The position numbers and the translations under genes were made by a program. This document shows positions 43,017 through 54,870 of a stretch of DNA of 64,000 bases, one piece after another. The notes beneath the pieces are model-generated. The model was not told the origin of the DNA and searched no databases. It saw only the letters and a list, made by a program, of their open reading frames with translations. The first letter of the stretch is position 1, and each line of letters begins with the position of its first letter. The DNA is taken from contig NC_057801.1 of NCBI RefSeq assembly GCF_018294505.1, forward strand, positions 842,960,807 to 843,024,806. The letters run 5' to 3'. This DNA comes from Triticum aestivum. Lineage: Eukaryota > Streptophyta > Magnoliopsida > Poales > Poaceae.

Positions 43017-46000
43017 GTCTCCCACTTGCACTAGAGTCAATAATCTAGTTCACATCGCCATGTGATTAACACTCACATGTCACATCGCCATGTGACCAAC
43101 ATCCAAAGAGTTTACTAGTGTCATTAAACTAGTTCACATCATCATGTGATTCAGACTCAATGAGTTCTGGGGTTTGATCATGTTTTGCTTGAGAGAGGTT
43201 TTAGTCAACGGGTCTGCAATATTCAGATCCGTATGTACTTTGCAAATCTCTATGTCATATTGTAAATGCTGCTTCCACGCTCCACTTGAAGCTATTCCAA
43301 ATGGTTGCTCCACTATACGTATGCGGTTTGCTACTCAGAGTCATTCGGATAGGTGTGAAATCTTGCATCGTCGTAACCCTTTACGCCGAACTCTTTATCA
43401 CCTCCATAATTGAAAAATAAATCCTTATTACTCCAAGGACAATTTTGACCACTATCTGGTGATCCACTCCTTGATCACCTTTGTACCCTCTTGCCAGACA
43501 TGTGGCAAGGCACACATCAAGTGTGGTACATAGCATAGCATACTGTAGAGCCTACGTCTAAAACATAGGGGACGACCTCCGTCCTTTCTTTTATGCCGTG
43601 GTCGAGCTTTAAGTCTTAACTTCATACCTTTACATCTCAGGTAAGACCTCCTTCTTTGACTGATCCATCTTGAACACCTTCAAGATCATGTCAAGGTATA
43701 TGCTCATTTGAAAGTATTATTAAGCATTTTGATCTATCCTCATAGATTTTGATGCTCAATGTTCAAGTAGCTTGATCCAGGTTTTCTATTGAAAAACACC
43801 TTTCAAATAACCCTATATGCTTTCCAGAGAATTCTACATCATTTCTGATCAACAATATGTCAACAACATATACTCATCAGAAATTCCATAGTGCTCCCAC
43901 TCACTTCTTTGGAAATACAAGTTTCTCATGAACTTTGTATAAACCCAAAATCTTTGATCATCTCATCAAAGCGCACATTCCAACTCCGAGATGCTTACTC
44001 CAGTCCTTAGAAGGATCGCTGGAGCCAGCATACCTTTTAGCATCCTTAGGATCGACAAAACTTTTCTGATTGTATCACATACAACCTTTCCTTACGAAAC
44101 ATGGTAAGGAAACTCGTTTTGACATCCATTTTCCAGATTTCATAAATGCAGCTAATGCTAACATGATTCCGACGGACTTAAGCATCGCTACGGATGAGAA
44201 AACCTCATCGTAGTCAACTCCTTGAACTTGTGAAGAACTCTTCACCACAAGTCGAGCTTCATAGACGGTGACATTACCGTCCACGTCCGTCTTCTTCTTA
44301 AAGATCCATTTATCTCAATGGCTTGCCGATCATTTGGCAAGTCCACCAAAGTCCATGCTTTGTTTTGATACATGGATCCTATCTCGGATTTCATGGCTTC
44401 TAACCATTTGTCAGAATTTGGGCCCACCATCGCTTCTCCATAGCTCGTAGGTTCATTGTTGTCTAGCAACATGACGTTCAAGACAGGATTACTGTACCAC
44501 TCTGAAGCAGTACACATCCTTGTCACCCTACGAGGTACGGTAGTGACTTGATCCGAAGTTTCATGATCACTATCATAAGGTTCTACTTCAATTGGTGTAG
44601 GTGCCATAGGAACAACTTCCTGTGCCCTGCTACACACTAGTTGTAGTAATGGTTCAATAACCATATCAAGTCTCCACCATCCTCCCACTCAACTTTTCGA
44701 GACAAACTTTTCCTCGAGAAAGGACCCGGTTTAAGAAACAATCCCTATTGCTTTCGGATCTGAATTAGGAGGTATACCCAACTGTTTTGGGTGTCCTATG
44801 AAGATGCATTTTATCCGCTTTGGGTTCGAGCTTATCAACCTGAAACTTTTTCACATAAGCGTCGCAGCCCCAAACTTTTAAGAAACGACAACTTAGGTTT
44901 CTCCAAACGGTGTCGTCTCAACGGAATTACGTGGTACCCTATTAAAGTGAGTGTGGTTGTCTCTAATGCCTAACCCATGAACAATGGTGATAATTCGATA
45001 AGAGACATCAAGGTACGCACCATATCCAATAGGGTGCTACTATGATGTTCGGACACACCGTCACACTATGGTGTTCCAGGCGGTATTAGTTGTGAAACAA
45101 TTTCCACAATGTCTTAATTGTGTTCCAAAACTCGTAGCTCAGATATTCATCTCTATGATCATATCATAGACATTCTATCCTCTTGTCACGAAGATCTTAA
45201 ACTTCACTCTGAAATTACTTGAACCATTCAATAATTCAGACTTGTGTTTCATCAAGTAAATATACTCAACATTTACTCGAATCATCTGTGAAGTAAGAAC
45301 ATAACGATATTCACTGCATGCCTCAACACTCATTGGACTGCACACATCAAAATGTGTTACTTCCAACAAGTTGCTCTCTAGTTCCATCTTACTGAAACCG
45401 AGGCTTTTCAGTCATCTTGTCCATGTGGTATGATTTGCATATCTCAAGTGATTCAAAATCAAGTGAGTCTAAACGATCCATCTGCATGGAGTTTCTTCAT
45501 GCGTATGCACCAATAGACATGGTTCGCATGTCTCAAACTTTCCAAAAATGAGTGAGTCCAAAGATCCATCATCATGGAGCTTCTTCATGCGTTTTATACC
45601 AATATGACTTACATGGCAGTGCCACAAGTAAGTGGTACTATCATTACTATCTTATAATTTTGGTATGAAAATGTGTATCACTACGATCGAGATTCAATAA
45701 ACCATTCCTTTAGGTGCAAGACCATTGAAGGTATTATTCAAATAAATAGAGTAACCATTATTCTCCTTAAATCAATAACCGTATTGCGATAGACATAATC
45801 CAATCATGTCTATGCTCAACGCAAACACCAAATGACAATTATTCAGGTTTAATACTAATCTTGATGGTAGAGGGAGCGTGCGATGTTTGATCACATCAAA
45901 CTTGGAAACACTTCCAACACATATCATAAGCTCACCTTTAGCTAGTCTCCATTTATTCCGTAGCTCTTTTATTTCGAGTTACTAACACTTAGCAACCGTA

Positions 46001-48117
46001 CCGGTATCTAATACCCTGGTGCTACTAGGAGTACTAGTAAAGTACACATTAACACAATGTATATCCAATATACTTCCATTGACCTTGCCAGCCTTCTTAT
46101 CTACCAAGTATCTAGGGTAATCCTGCTCCAGTGGCTGTTCCCCTTATTACAGAAGCACTTAGTCTCGGGTTTGGGTTCAACCTTGGGTTTCTTCAGTGGA
46201 GCAGCAACTGATTTGCCGTTTCATGAAGTGTCCCTTCTTGCCCTTGCCCTTCTTGAAACTAGTGGTTTCACCAACCATCAACAATTGATGCTTCTTCTTG
46301 ATTTCTACTTTTGCGGTGTCAAACATCGTGAATACCTCAAGGATCATCATATCTATCCCTGATTTGTTATAGTTCATCACGAAACTCTAGCAGCTTGGTG
46401 GCAATGACTTTGGAGAAACATCACTATCTCATCTGGAAGATCAACTCCCACTCGATTCAAGTGATTGTTGCATTCAGACAATCTAAGCACAAGCTCAACG
46501 ATTGAGCTTTTCTCCCTTAGTTTGCAGGCTAAGAGAATCGTCGGAGGTCTTATACCTCTTGACGTGAGCACGAGCCTGAAATCCCAATTTCATCCCTCGA
46601 AACATCTCATATGTTCCGCGACGTTTCGAAAACGTCTTTGGTGCCTCAACTCTAAACCGTTTAACTGAACTATCACGTAGTTATCAAAACATGTATGTCC
46701 GATGTTCGCAACGGCGTTTGGGGTTCTGCACACTGAGCGGTGCATTAAGGACATAAGCTTTCTACTGTCTGCATAATCGCTACTGTCAACTTTCAACTAT
46801 ATTTTCTCTAGGAACATATCTAAACAGTGGAACTAAAGCGCGAGCTATGACATAATTTGCAAAGGGCTTTTGACTATGTTCAGGATAATTTAAGTTCATC
46901 TTATGAACTCCCACTCAGATAGACATCCCTCTAGTCATCTAAGTGATTACATGATCCGAGTCAACTAGGCCGTGTCCGATCATCACGTGAGACGGACTAG
47001 TCATCATCGGTGAACATCTTCATGTTGATCGTATCTACTATACGACTCATGCTCGACCTTTCGGTCTCTTGTGTTCCGAGGCCATGTCTGTACATGCTAG
47101 GCTCGTCAAGTCAACCTAAGTGTTTCGCGTGTGTAAATCTGTCTTACACCCGTTGTATGTGAACGTAAGAATCCATCACACCCGATCATCACGTGGTGCT
47201 TAGAAACGACGAACTTTCGCAACGATGCACAGTTAGGGGGAACACTTTCTTGAAATTTTAATGAGGGATCATCTTATTTACTACCGTCGTTCTAAGCAAA
47301 TAAGATGCATAAACATGATAAACATCACATGCAATCAAATAGTGACATGATATGGCCAATATCATTTTGCTCCTTTTGATCTCCATCTTCGGGGCTCCAT
47401 GATCATCATCGTCACCGGCATGACACCATGATCTCCATCATCATGATCTCCATCATTGTATCTTCATGAAGTTGTCTCGCCAACTATTACTTCTCCTACT
47501 ATGGCTACCGGTTAGCAATAAAGTAAAGTAATTACATGGCGTTGTTTAATGACACGCAGGTCATACAATAAATTAAGACAACTCCTATGGCTCCTGCCGG
47601 TTGTCATACTCATCGACATGCAAGTCGTGATTCCTATTACAAGAACATGATCAATCTCATACATCACATATCATTCATCACATTCTTCTTGGCCATATCA
47701 CATCACATAGCATACCCTGCAAAAACAAGTTAGACGTCCTCTAATTGTTGTTTGCATGTTTTACGTGGCTGCTATGGGTTTCTAGCAAGAACGTTTCTTA
47801 CCTACGCAAAACCACAACGTGATATGCCAATTGCTATTTACCCTTCATAAGGACCCTTTTCATCGAATCCGTTCCGACTAAAGTGGGAGAGACTGGAACC
47901 CGCTAACCACCTTATGCACCAAGTGCATGTCAGTCGGTGGAACCTGTCTCACGTAAGTGTACGTGTAAGGTCGGTCCGGGCCGCTTCATCCCACAATACC
48001 ATCGAAACAAGATTGGACTAGTAACGGTAAGCATATTGAACAAAATCAATGCCCACAACTACTTTGTGTTCTACTCGTGCAAAGAATCTACGCAATAGAC
48101 CTAGCTCATGATGCCAC
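43017..48117 (-). pseudogene. Copia#2 gag-pol remnant
   Basis: Read from right to left: leader and primer site (48117-46800); gag pieces at 46796-46590 (VDSSDYAD), 46571-46377 (KLREKSSIVELVLRLSE … HCHQAARVS, stop) and 46380-46177 (KKGKGKKGHF); integrase-region piece 45387-45175 (EVTHFDVCSPMSVEACSEYR … KIFVTRG, stop); RT start at 44688-44242 (GEAMVGPNSDKWLEAMKSEI) and 44284-44075 (YEARLVVKSSSQVQGVDYDEVFS). All are short frames split by stops and shifts. The two named stops match those in Copia#1. The element must have moved with proteins supplied by another copy. Confidence 0.85.
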
Positions 48118-49863
48118 TGTTGGGGAACGTAGCAGAAATTCAAAATTTTCCTACGTGTCACCAAGATCTATCTATGGAGAAACCAGCAATGAGGGGAAGG
48201 AGAGTGCATCTACATACCCTTGTAGATCGCTAAGCGGAAGCATTCAAGAGAACGGGGTTGAAGGAGTCGTACTCGTCGTGATCCAAATCACCGGAGATCC
48301 TAGTGCCGAACGGATGACACCTCCGCGTTCAACACACGTACAGCCCGGTGACGTCTCCCATGCCTTGATCCAGCAAGGAGAGAGGGAGAGGTTGAGGAAG
48401 ACTCCATCCAGCAGCAGCACAACGGCGTGGTGGTGGTGGAGGAGCGTGGCAATCCTGCAGGGCTTCGCCAAGCACCTGCGGGAGAGGAGGAGGTGTCACG
48501 GGAGGGAGGGAGGCGCCAGAGGCTTCAGGTGCGGCTGCCCTTCCCTCCCCTACCTTTATATAGGGGCAAGGGAGAGGGGGGAGGCGCAGCCTTGCCCCTT
48601 CCTCCAAGGAAGGGGTGCGGCCAAGGGGGGGAGGAGTCCATCCTCCCCAAGGCACCTCGGAGGTGCCTTCCCCCTTGAGGACTCTCCCCTTTTTCTTATA
48701 TCTTGGCGCATGGGCCTCTTGAGGCTGGTGCCCTTGGCCCATATAGGCCAAGGCGCACCCCCTACAGCCCATGTGGCCCCCTGGGGCAGGTGGACCCCCC
48801 GGTGGACCCCCGGACCCCTTTCGGCACTCCCGGTACAATACCGATAAAGTGCGAAACTTTTCCGGCGACCAAAATAAGACTTCCCATATATAAATCTTTA
48901 CCTCCGGACAATTCCGGAACTCCTCGTGACATCCGGTATCTCATCCGGGACTCCGAACAACATTCGGTAACCACATACAAACTTCCTTTATAACCCTAGC
49001 GTCATCGAACCTTAAGTGTGTAGACCCTACGGGTTCGGGAGACATGTAGACATGACCGAGACGTTCTCCGGTCAATAACCAACAGCGGGATCTGGATACC
49101 CATGTTGGCTCCCACATGTTCCACGATGATCTCATCGGATGAACCACGATTTCAAGGACTCAATCGATCCCGTATACAATTCCCTTTGTCTAGCGGTATT
49201 GTACTTGCCCGAGATTCGATCGTCGGTATCCCGATACCTTGTTCAATCTCGTTACCGGCAAGTCTCTTTACTCGTTCCGTAACACATCATCCCGTGATCA
49301 ACCCTTTGGTCACATTGTGCACATTATGATGATGTCCTACCGAGTGGGCCCAGAGACACCTCTCCGTTTACACGGAGTGACAAATCCCAGTCTCGATTCG
49401 TGCCAACCCAACAGACACTTTCGGAGATACCTGTAGTGCACCTTTATAGCCACCCAGTTACGTTGTGACGTTTGGTACACCCAAAGCATTCCTACGGTAT
49501 CCGGGAGTTGCACAATCTCATGGTCTAAGGAAATGATACTTGACATTAGAAAAGCTTTAGCATACGAACTACGATCTTTGTGCTAGGCTTAGGATTGGGT
49601 CTTGTCCATCACATCATTCTCCTAATGATGTGATCCCGTTATCAACGACATCTTAATGTCCATGGTTAGGAAACCGTAACCATCTATTGATCAACGAGCT
49701 AGTCAACTAGAGGCTTACTGGGGACATGGTGTTGTCTATGTATCCACACATGTATCTGTGTTTCCTATCAATACAATTATAGCATGGATAATAAACGATT
49801 ATCATGAACAAGGAAATATAATAACAACTAATTTATTATTGCCTCTAGGGCATATTTCCAACA
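48118..49863 (-). repeat. 5' LTR of Copia#2
   Basis: 1746 bases; same ends as its partner. TATA box on the minus strand near 48556-48563. Confidence 0.95.
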
Positions 49864-49868
49864 GTGGA

Positions 49869-50726
49869 ACTGTGTTGGAAGGATGGCTCAATGGGCCATG
49901 TAAGCTTCACAGTACGCCGGATGCAACACCAACCCATAGCCTTAGGGCATGTTGGATACTCCGGCAGGTAGCAAAAAGTGGCGAGGATCTCCTCGAGAGC
50001 CATAAAGCAGAGCAACATCCCGCCAAGGAACACAATACGGTACTAACAGTCTTCGAGACCTTCGCCTCAAACAATAGGCGCAAGCGAGCTCATCGAAGCT
50101 CCGCTGAAATCTGCCATGTGGCAAAAATAAATCCGTGGAACGACACTGCTATAACTTTCTATGCCAGTGACGAACCCCAATTCCAGACCATCCGGCAACC
50201 AGCCGCTCTGGTCCTTAGCCCAATAGTGGACGGCTTTCGGCTCACTAAAGTACTCATGGACGGCGGAAGCGGATTAAACTTGATATACGAGGAAACACTC
50301 AAGAAGATGGAAATTGACAAAAGCTGCATTGAACAAAGCGGCACAACCTTCAGGGGTATTATCCCTAGTCGGGAAGCACGGTGTGCGGGGAAAATCACAC
50401 TTGATGTGGTATTCGGCACCCCAGAGAATTACAGGTCCGAAGAGATCACATTCCAAGTGGCTCCTTTCAGTAGCGGATACCACGCCCTTCTAGGGCGGGA
50501 CGCGTTTTCAAGCTTTCAAGCTATACCCCATTACAGGTACATGAAGCTTAAAATGCCCGGACCCAATGGAATCATCACTCTAGCTAGTGATCCTGACGTC
50601 GCACTCCGCGCCGAAAACAAAACCGCAGCACTAGCCTTGCAAGCACTGTCCGAATCCCTAGCAGCAGAAGAATTAACAACACTGCGCACTACCGTGGACA
50701 GGGACGACGTGATACTCGACAAGTGA
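49869..50726 (+). CDS. Fatima-like gag end and aspartic protease segment
   Basis: In frame with the preceding gag segment. The protease active-site motif is LMDGGSGLNLIY at about 50257-50290 (Asp-Gly-Gly in place of the usual Asp-Ser/Thr-Gly, normal for this group). A later GYHALLGRDAF block is the second conserved protease region. It would cut the polyprotein. The frame is open up to a TGA at 50724-50726, where a single C-to-T change in an Arg codon would explain the stop. Reading continues in the same frame after it. Confidence 0.85.
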   Translation, partial: TVLEGWLNGPCKLHSTPDATPTHSLRACWILRQVAKSGEDLLESHKAEQHPAKEHNTVLTVFETFASNNRRKRAHRSSAEICHVAKINPWNDTAITFYASDEPQFQTIRQPAALVLSPIVDGFRLTKVLMDGGSGLNLIYEETLKKMEIDKSCIEQSGTTFRGIIPSREARCAGKITLDVVFGTPENYRSEEITFQVAPFSSGYHALLGRDAFSSFQAIPHYRYMKLKMPGPNGIITLASDPDVALRAENKTAALALQALSESLAAEELTTLRTTVDRDDVILDK

Positions 50727-52376
50727 CCCAAGTCCACCTCATTTAAACCCGCAGATGAGATAGTCAAATTCCAAGTCCACCCTACGGACCCCACGAAAAC
50801 AGCTTCCATCAGGACACAGTTGAGCCCCGCTATGGACGCCGCACTGCGAGACTTCGTACGCAAGAATTGGGACATTTTCGCCTGGCACCCATCGGATACG
50901 CCAGGCATCCCGCGTGGATTGGCCGAACATAGCCTTAACATACTAAAGGGATACAAACCTGTTAAACAGACCCTAAGGCGATTTTCAGAGCCCAAACGGC
51001 AAGCCATGGGGGAAGAGCTAGCCAAGCTACTTGAGGCCGGATTCATCAGAGATATCAAGCATCCGGATTGGCTGGCGAACTTGGTAATGGTACCAAAGAA
51101 GGACAAATCCTAGCGCCTGTGCGTCGACTTCAAAGACCTCAACAAGGCTTACCCCAAGGATCCCTTTCCCCTCCCTCGCATCGATCAAATCATCGACGCC
51201 ACAGCAGGACACACTTGCTGTGTTTCCTCGACGCATACTCTGGATACCATCAAATAAAGATGGCAGAGTCCGACCAAGCTGCAACAGCTTCCATAACGCC
51301 GTATGGCCCTTTCTACTTCAACACTATGCCTTTCGGGCTTAAGAATGCCGGCGCAACCTATCAACGCATGATTCAAACATGCCTGGAAAAGCAAATCGGC
51401 AAAATAGTGGAGGCATACATGGACGACGTAGTCATAAAAACAAGACACATCGAAACCCTAATAGATGACTTGAGGATTACGTTCGACAACCTCCGAACAT
51501 ACGACATCAAGCTGAATCCAGAGAAATGCGTTTTCGGCGTCCCCTCTGGAAAAACTGATAGACTTCATCGTTTCCAATAGAGGAACTGAAGCTAATCCGG
51601 CAAAAATCCGAGCTTTGTCGCAGTTGGCTATACCAATAGACCTCAAACACATCCAGAAACTAGCTGGATGTTTGGCTGCTTTGAGCTGCTTTATCTCCAG
51701 GTTAGGAGAAAATACATTACCGCTTTACCGCCTTCTTCGGCGCACGGAACACTTCGTGTGGATAGATGCAGCCGCGGCCGGACTCGATGAAATAAAGACC
51801 TTATTGGCCAATAATCCAGTCCTAATAACGCCAAATATCGGCGAACCTATGCTGCTGTACATAGCTGCAACGCACCAAGTTGTAAGCGTAGTACTCGTCG
51901 TCGAACGAGAGGTTGACGGATACAAATTCCCGCTACAGAAGCCGGTTTATTACGTATCCACGGTCCTCACCCCATGCAAATCCCGATACCCACACTATCA
52001 AAAAATAGCATACGCGGTCTTCATGGCATCCCGAAAGCTACGACACTACTTTCAAGAGTGTTCGATGACGGTGGCCTCCGAAGTACCACTAAACGGTATA
52101 ATAAATAACCGCGATGCCACGGGCCGGATCACTAAATGGGCCATCGAGCTCCTTCCGTTTGACATAACATACAAGCCTCGGTGGGCTATCAAGTCGCAAG
52201 TATTAGCTGACTTTGTCGCCGAACGGACGGAAGCCGAACTCCCTAAAGGGTATGGCGCGTACTCTAACTGGATAATGCACTTCGACGGCTCTAAAATGCT
52301 GGCCGGATTGGGAGCAGGCGTAGTCCTGACGTCCCCCACCGGAGAAACGGTCCAATACGTCCTCCAAATATTATAG
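50727..52376 (+). pseudogene. Fatima-like reverse transcriptase / RNase H region, broken
   Basis: Begins with KFQVHPTDPTKTA. RT blocks: RRFSEPKRQAMGEEL…FIRDIKHPDWLANLVMV, RLCVDFKDLNKAYPKDPFPL, DAYSGYHQIKM, TPYGPFYFNTMPFGLKNAGATYQ in part, and the catalytic YMDDVV near 51417. The RNase H part includes CKSRYPHYQKIAYAVFMASR in part and HFDGSK. Breaks: TAG at 51111-51113 (probably from Trp), a frame change near 51210, a second near 51555 that returns to the first frame, and TAG at 52374-52376. The protein would copy element RNA into DNA. The catalytic YMDD is intact but the chain is not. Confidence 0.9.
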
Positions 52377-53590
52377 ACAGACTCCAACAATGCAGCCGAA
52401 TATGAGGCTCTATTGCACGGTCTTCGGATGGCAGTCTCTATGGGAATTCAACGCCTAGAGGTGCGCGGGGATTCAAACCTCGCAATATCACAAATAAATG
52501 GAGACTTTGATGCCAAGGATCCGAAAATGGCGGCCTACCGTAATGCCATCCTTAAAATGTCAGCTCGGTTCGAGGGGCTCGAATTTCACCATGTGGCTCG
52601 AGAAAACAATCAAGCGGCAGATGTCCTTGCCCGCATCGGCGCTAAACGTGACCCTGTCCCACCTAACATATTCCTGGAAAGGCTGTTCAAGCCATCCGTG
52701 GTATGGGAAGGGGAGTCCGGCAATACCAGCACGGATCCGAATACATCCCGAGATTCTGAACTATCAGACATAATCGGAGGATCTACCACCAAAATAACAT
52801 CGTCAGCCCACGAAATAATGGTTGTCATCGCCCCGTGGATTTCTTGGCCTACCTAAATAGGCAAGAGCTCCCCGAAGATCAAAATGAAGCACGCTACATC
52901 GTCCGACGTTCTAAAGCTTACAAAGTCCATGAAGGGGAACTCTATAAGAAAAGTGCCACCGGAGTGCTCCAAAGGTGCATCTCCGAAGAGGAAGGGCGGC
53001 AGCTCTTGGCTGAAATCCATGCTGGACTGGGCGGGCACCACGCCGCGGCTCGAGCACTAGTCAGCAAGGCCTTCTGTACACGTTTCTATTGGCCAACGGC
53101 CCGAGCAGATGCACAGGACCTTGTCCAACACTGCGTCGGTTGCCAGTTCTTTGCCAATCAGAGTCATATGCCCCCTGCGGCTCTCCAAACAATCCCCATA
53201 ACTTGGCCCTTCGCGGTCTGGGGGCTGCATATGGTTGGACCCCTTAAAGGGGGAAGCCACAAGAAAAAATACTTATTGGTCATGGTAGACAAGTTCACCA
53301 AATGGATAGAAGCCAAACCAGTGAAAACGGCCGAATCCGGACCAGTAATAGACTTTATATCCGGGGTCGTACACCGATACGGTGTCCCCCACAACATCAT
53401 CACCGATAATGGCTCAAATTTCACAACCGATGAAGTGAAAGCTTGGTGCGGCAAAATGGGCATTATGCTCGACTATGCTTCCGTCTACCATCCTCAAACA
53501 AATGGCCAGGTCGAACGGGCAAACTGTCTCATCATGAGCGGCATCAAACCCAGACTAGTGCGATCCTTGACAGAGTCGGACACTCGTTGA
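52377..53590 (+). pseudogene. Fatima-like RNase H end and integrase core, broken and active-site mutant
   Basis: 52377-52856 finishes RNase H (EYEALLHGLRMAVSMGI, LARIGAKRDP). A frame change near 52840 leads into integrase: the zinc-binding HHCC region (GGHHAAARALVSKAFCTRFY, HCVGCQ), then the catalytic core. The first catalytic Asp, expected in WGLDMVGP, is His here (codon CAT 53228-53230, WGLHMVGP). The second Asp (ITDNGSNF) and the Glu (HPQTNGQVERAN) are present. An in-frame TGA ends the frame at 53588-53590. Integrase would insert the DNA copy; this one is expected to be dead. Confidence 0.88.
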
Positions 53591-54056
53591 GTCGAGGAGC
53601 TCGACTCCGTGCTTTAGGGGTTGCGGACCACGCGGCACCACCGGATATACACCATTTTTTATGGTGTACGGCGCGGAAGCAGTACTACCCTGCGACATAA
53701 TACATGATTCGCCATGCGTACGCATGTACGAAGAGAAGGAAGCCGAGTTAGATCAGTAGGATAACTTGGATGCCCAGGAGGAGGAGCGCGACGTCGCTAA
53801 GGCCCGTTCCGCATTCTATCAGCAACAGGCTCGACGATACCAAAGCAGAGAAGTGCGGGCCAAAACTTATAATATTGGCGAGCTCGTTCTATGCTTACCG
53901 GAGAAGAAGAAGGACAAGCTCAAACCCAAGTGGGAAGGTACCTTTGTCATTAACAAAGTTCTCACCGGAGGAGAGTATCGCTTACGTAATGCGTCCGATA
54001 ACAGACTCCAGCCGAACCCATGGAACGCGGCCAGACTCCGGAGATTCTACGCCTAG
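53591..54056 (+). pseudogene. Fatima-like integrase C-terminal part
   Basis: After the TGA the sequence continues with VEELDSVL and a broken stretch, changes frame, and ends with YQSREVRAKTYNIGELVLC, KLKPKWEGTFVINKVLTGG and NAARLRRFYA before TAG. This is the usual end of Gypsy pol in this group. Confidence 0.8.
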
Positions 54057-54870
54057 CGCCGAACTCAGTGTTTGTCTCCTTACCTCCTCCTTTTTAATTA
54101 TGCTCCCTCCCTCTTCCTTTTTCGATCCTTTTCTCTTCACACAAAGTATTTAATACAATACGGACTTCCGGATTACTCCGGCCGCACTATGTGTGTAAGC
54201 AATACCTGGGGGCTTCCTATACGGAAGCTAAACATAACTTACTCTAAAAGGCTTTTTGCCCATCACACATGCGTTTTCCATGTGTGCCTTTTATTCACCA
54301 TTATATGCATCGATATGACTTAAGATGTGGCCAAGCTGGGTTGCCTGGCTCCTGTGTTTATGCCCTACGTTCCGTTAATTCGGCTAGGGCATATGGGGAG
54401 CACCTCTGCGATTGTTACTGCCGGTTCAGCCGGATGTGTACCTCAGACTGGGTGAAGCCAAAAGCTAGTTTCCTTAAGAGAATATTCGGTCGGTGAACAA
54501 AAGATGTCTTCGTTTATCATAACATAAATCCCCAGAAGTTTTGTATCCTGCGCCATGGTTCGCAGTTTGGACATGTGCCTTGTCGCATGCCTACCCAGGG
54601 AAAGGAACACTTAACGGAACTATTCTCCCTGGAAGATGTTTCTTACTATCCATGTAATATAACATAAATAGTTGGGTACTTGTCTGTTCAAGCACTTATG
54701 ACCCCTACGCCTGGTTTCCACGCATACTCCGGTTTTGTACAACCGAGCGGGTATTCGGACACACCCCAGACTGTAGGATCCGGGGGCTGAAGCGAAAAGG
54801 TCCACCATGACAAATGATTTTAATCCGGCTAGGGGCTACTTATGTCCATTGAATTACACAGTCACTTGGA
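54057..54870. other. Fatima-like 3' non-coding region
   Basis: No gene seen. Short frames only. It separates the end of pol from the antisense gene. Confidence 0.5.

Larger units (their letters stand above)
41271..49863 (-). mobile_element. Copia#2 (Angela/WIS-like), complete, minus strand
   Basis: Two 1746-base LTRs (41271-43016 and 48118-49863) enclose 5101 bases. TSD gtgga at 41266-41270 and 49864-49868. The 5' LTR by transcription is the right one. About 30 LTR differences by eye (near 2%), fewer than for Fatima (near 5%), which agrees with its position inside Fatima. Confidence 0.95.

Noticed and set aside
50531..51106. 191-codon minus-strand frame
   Set aside because: Shadow of the Fatima reverse transcriptase on the other strand.
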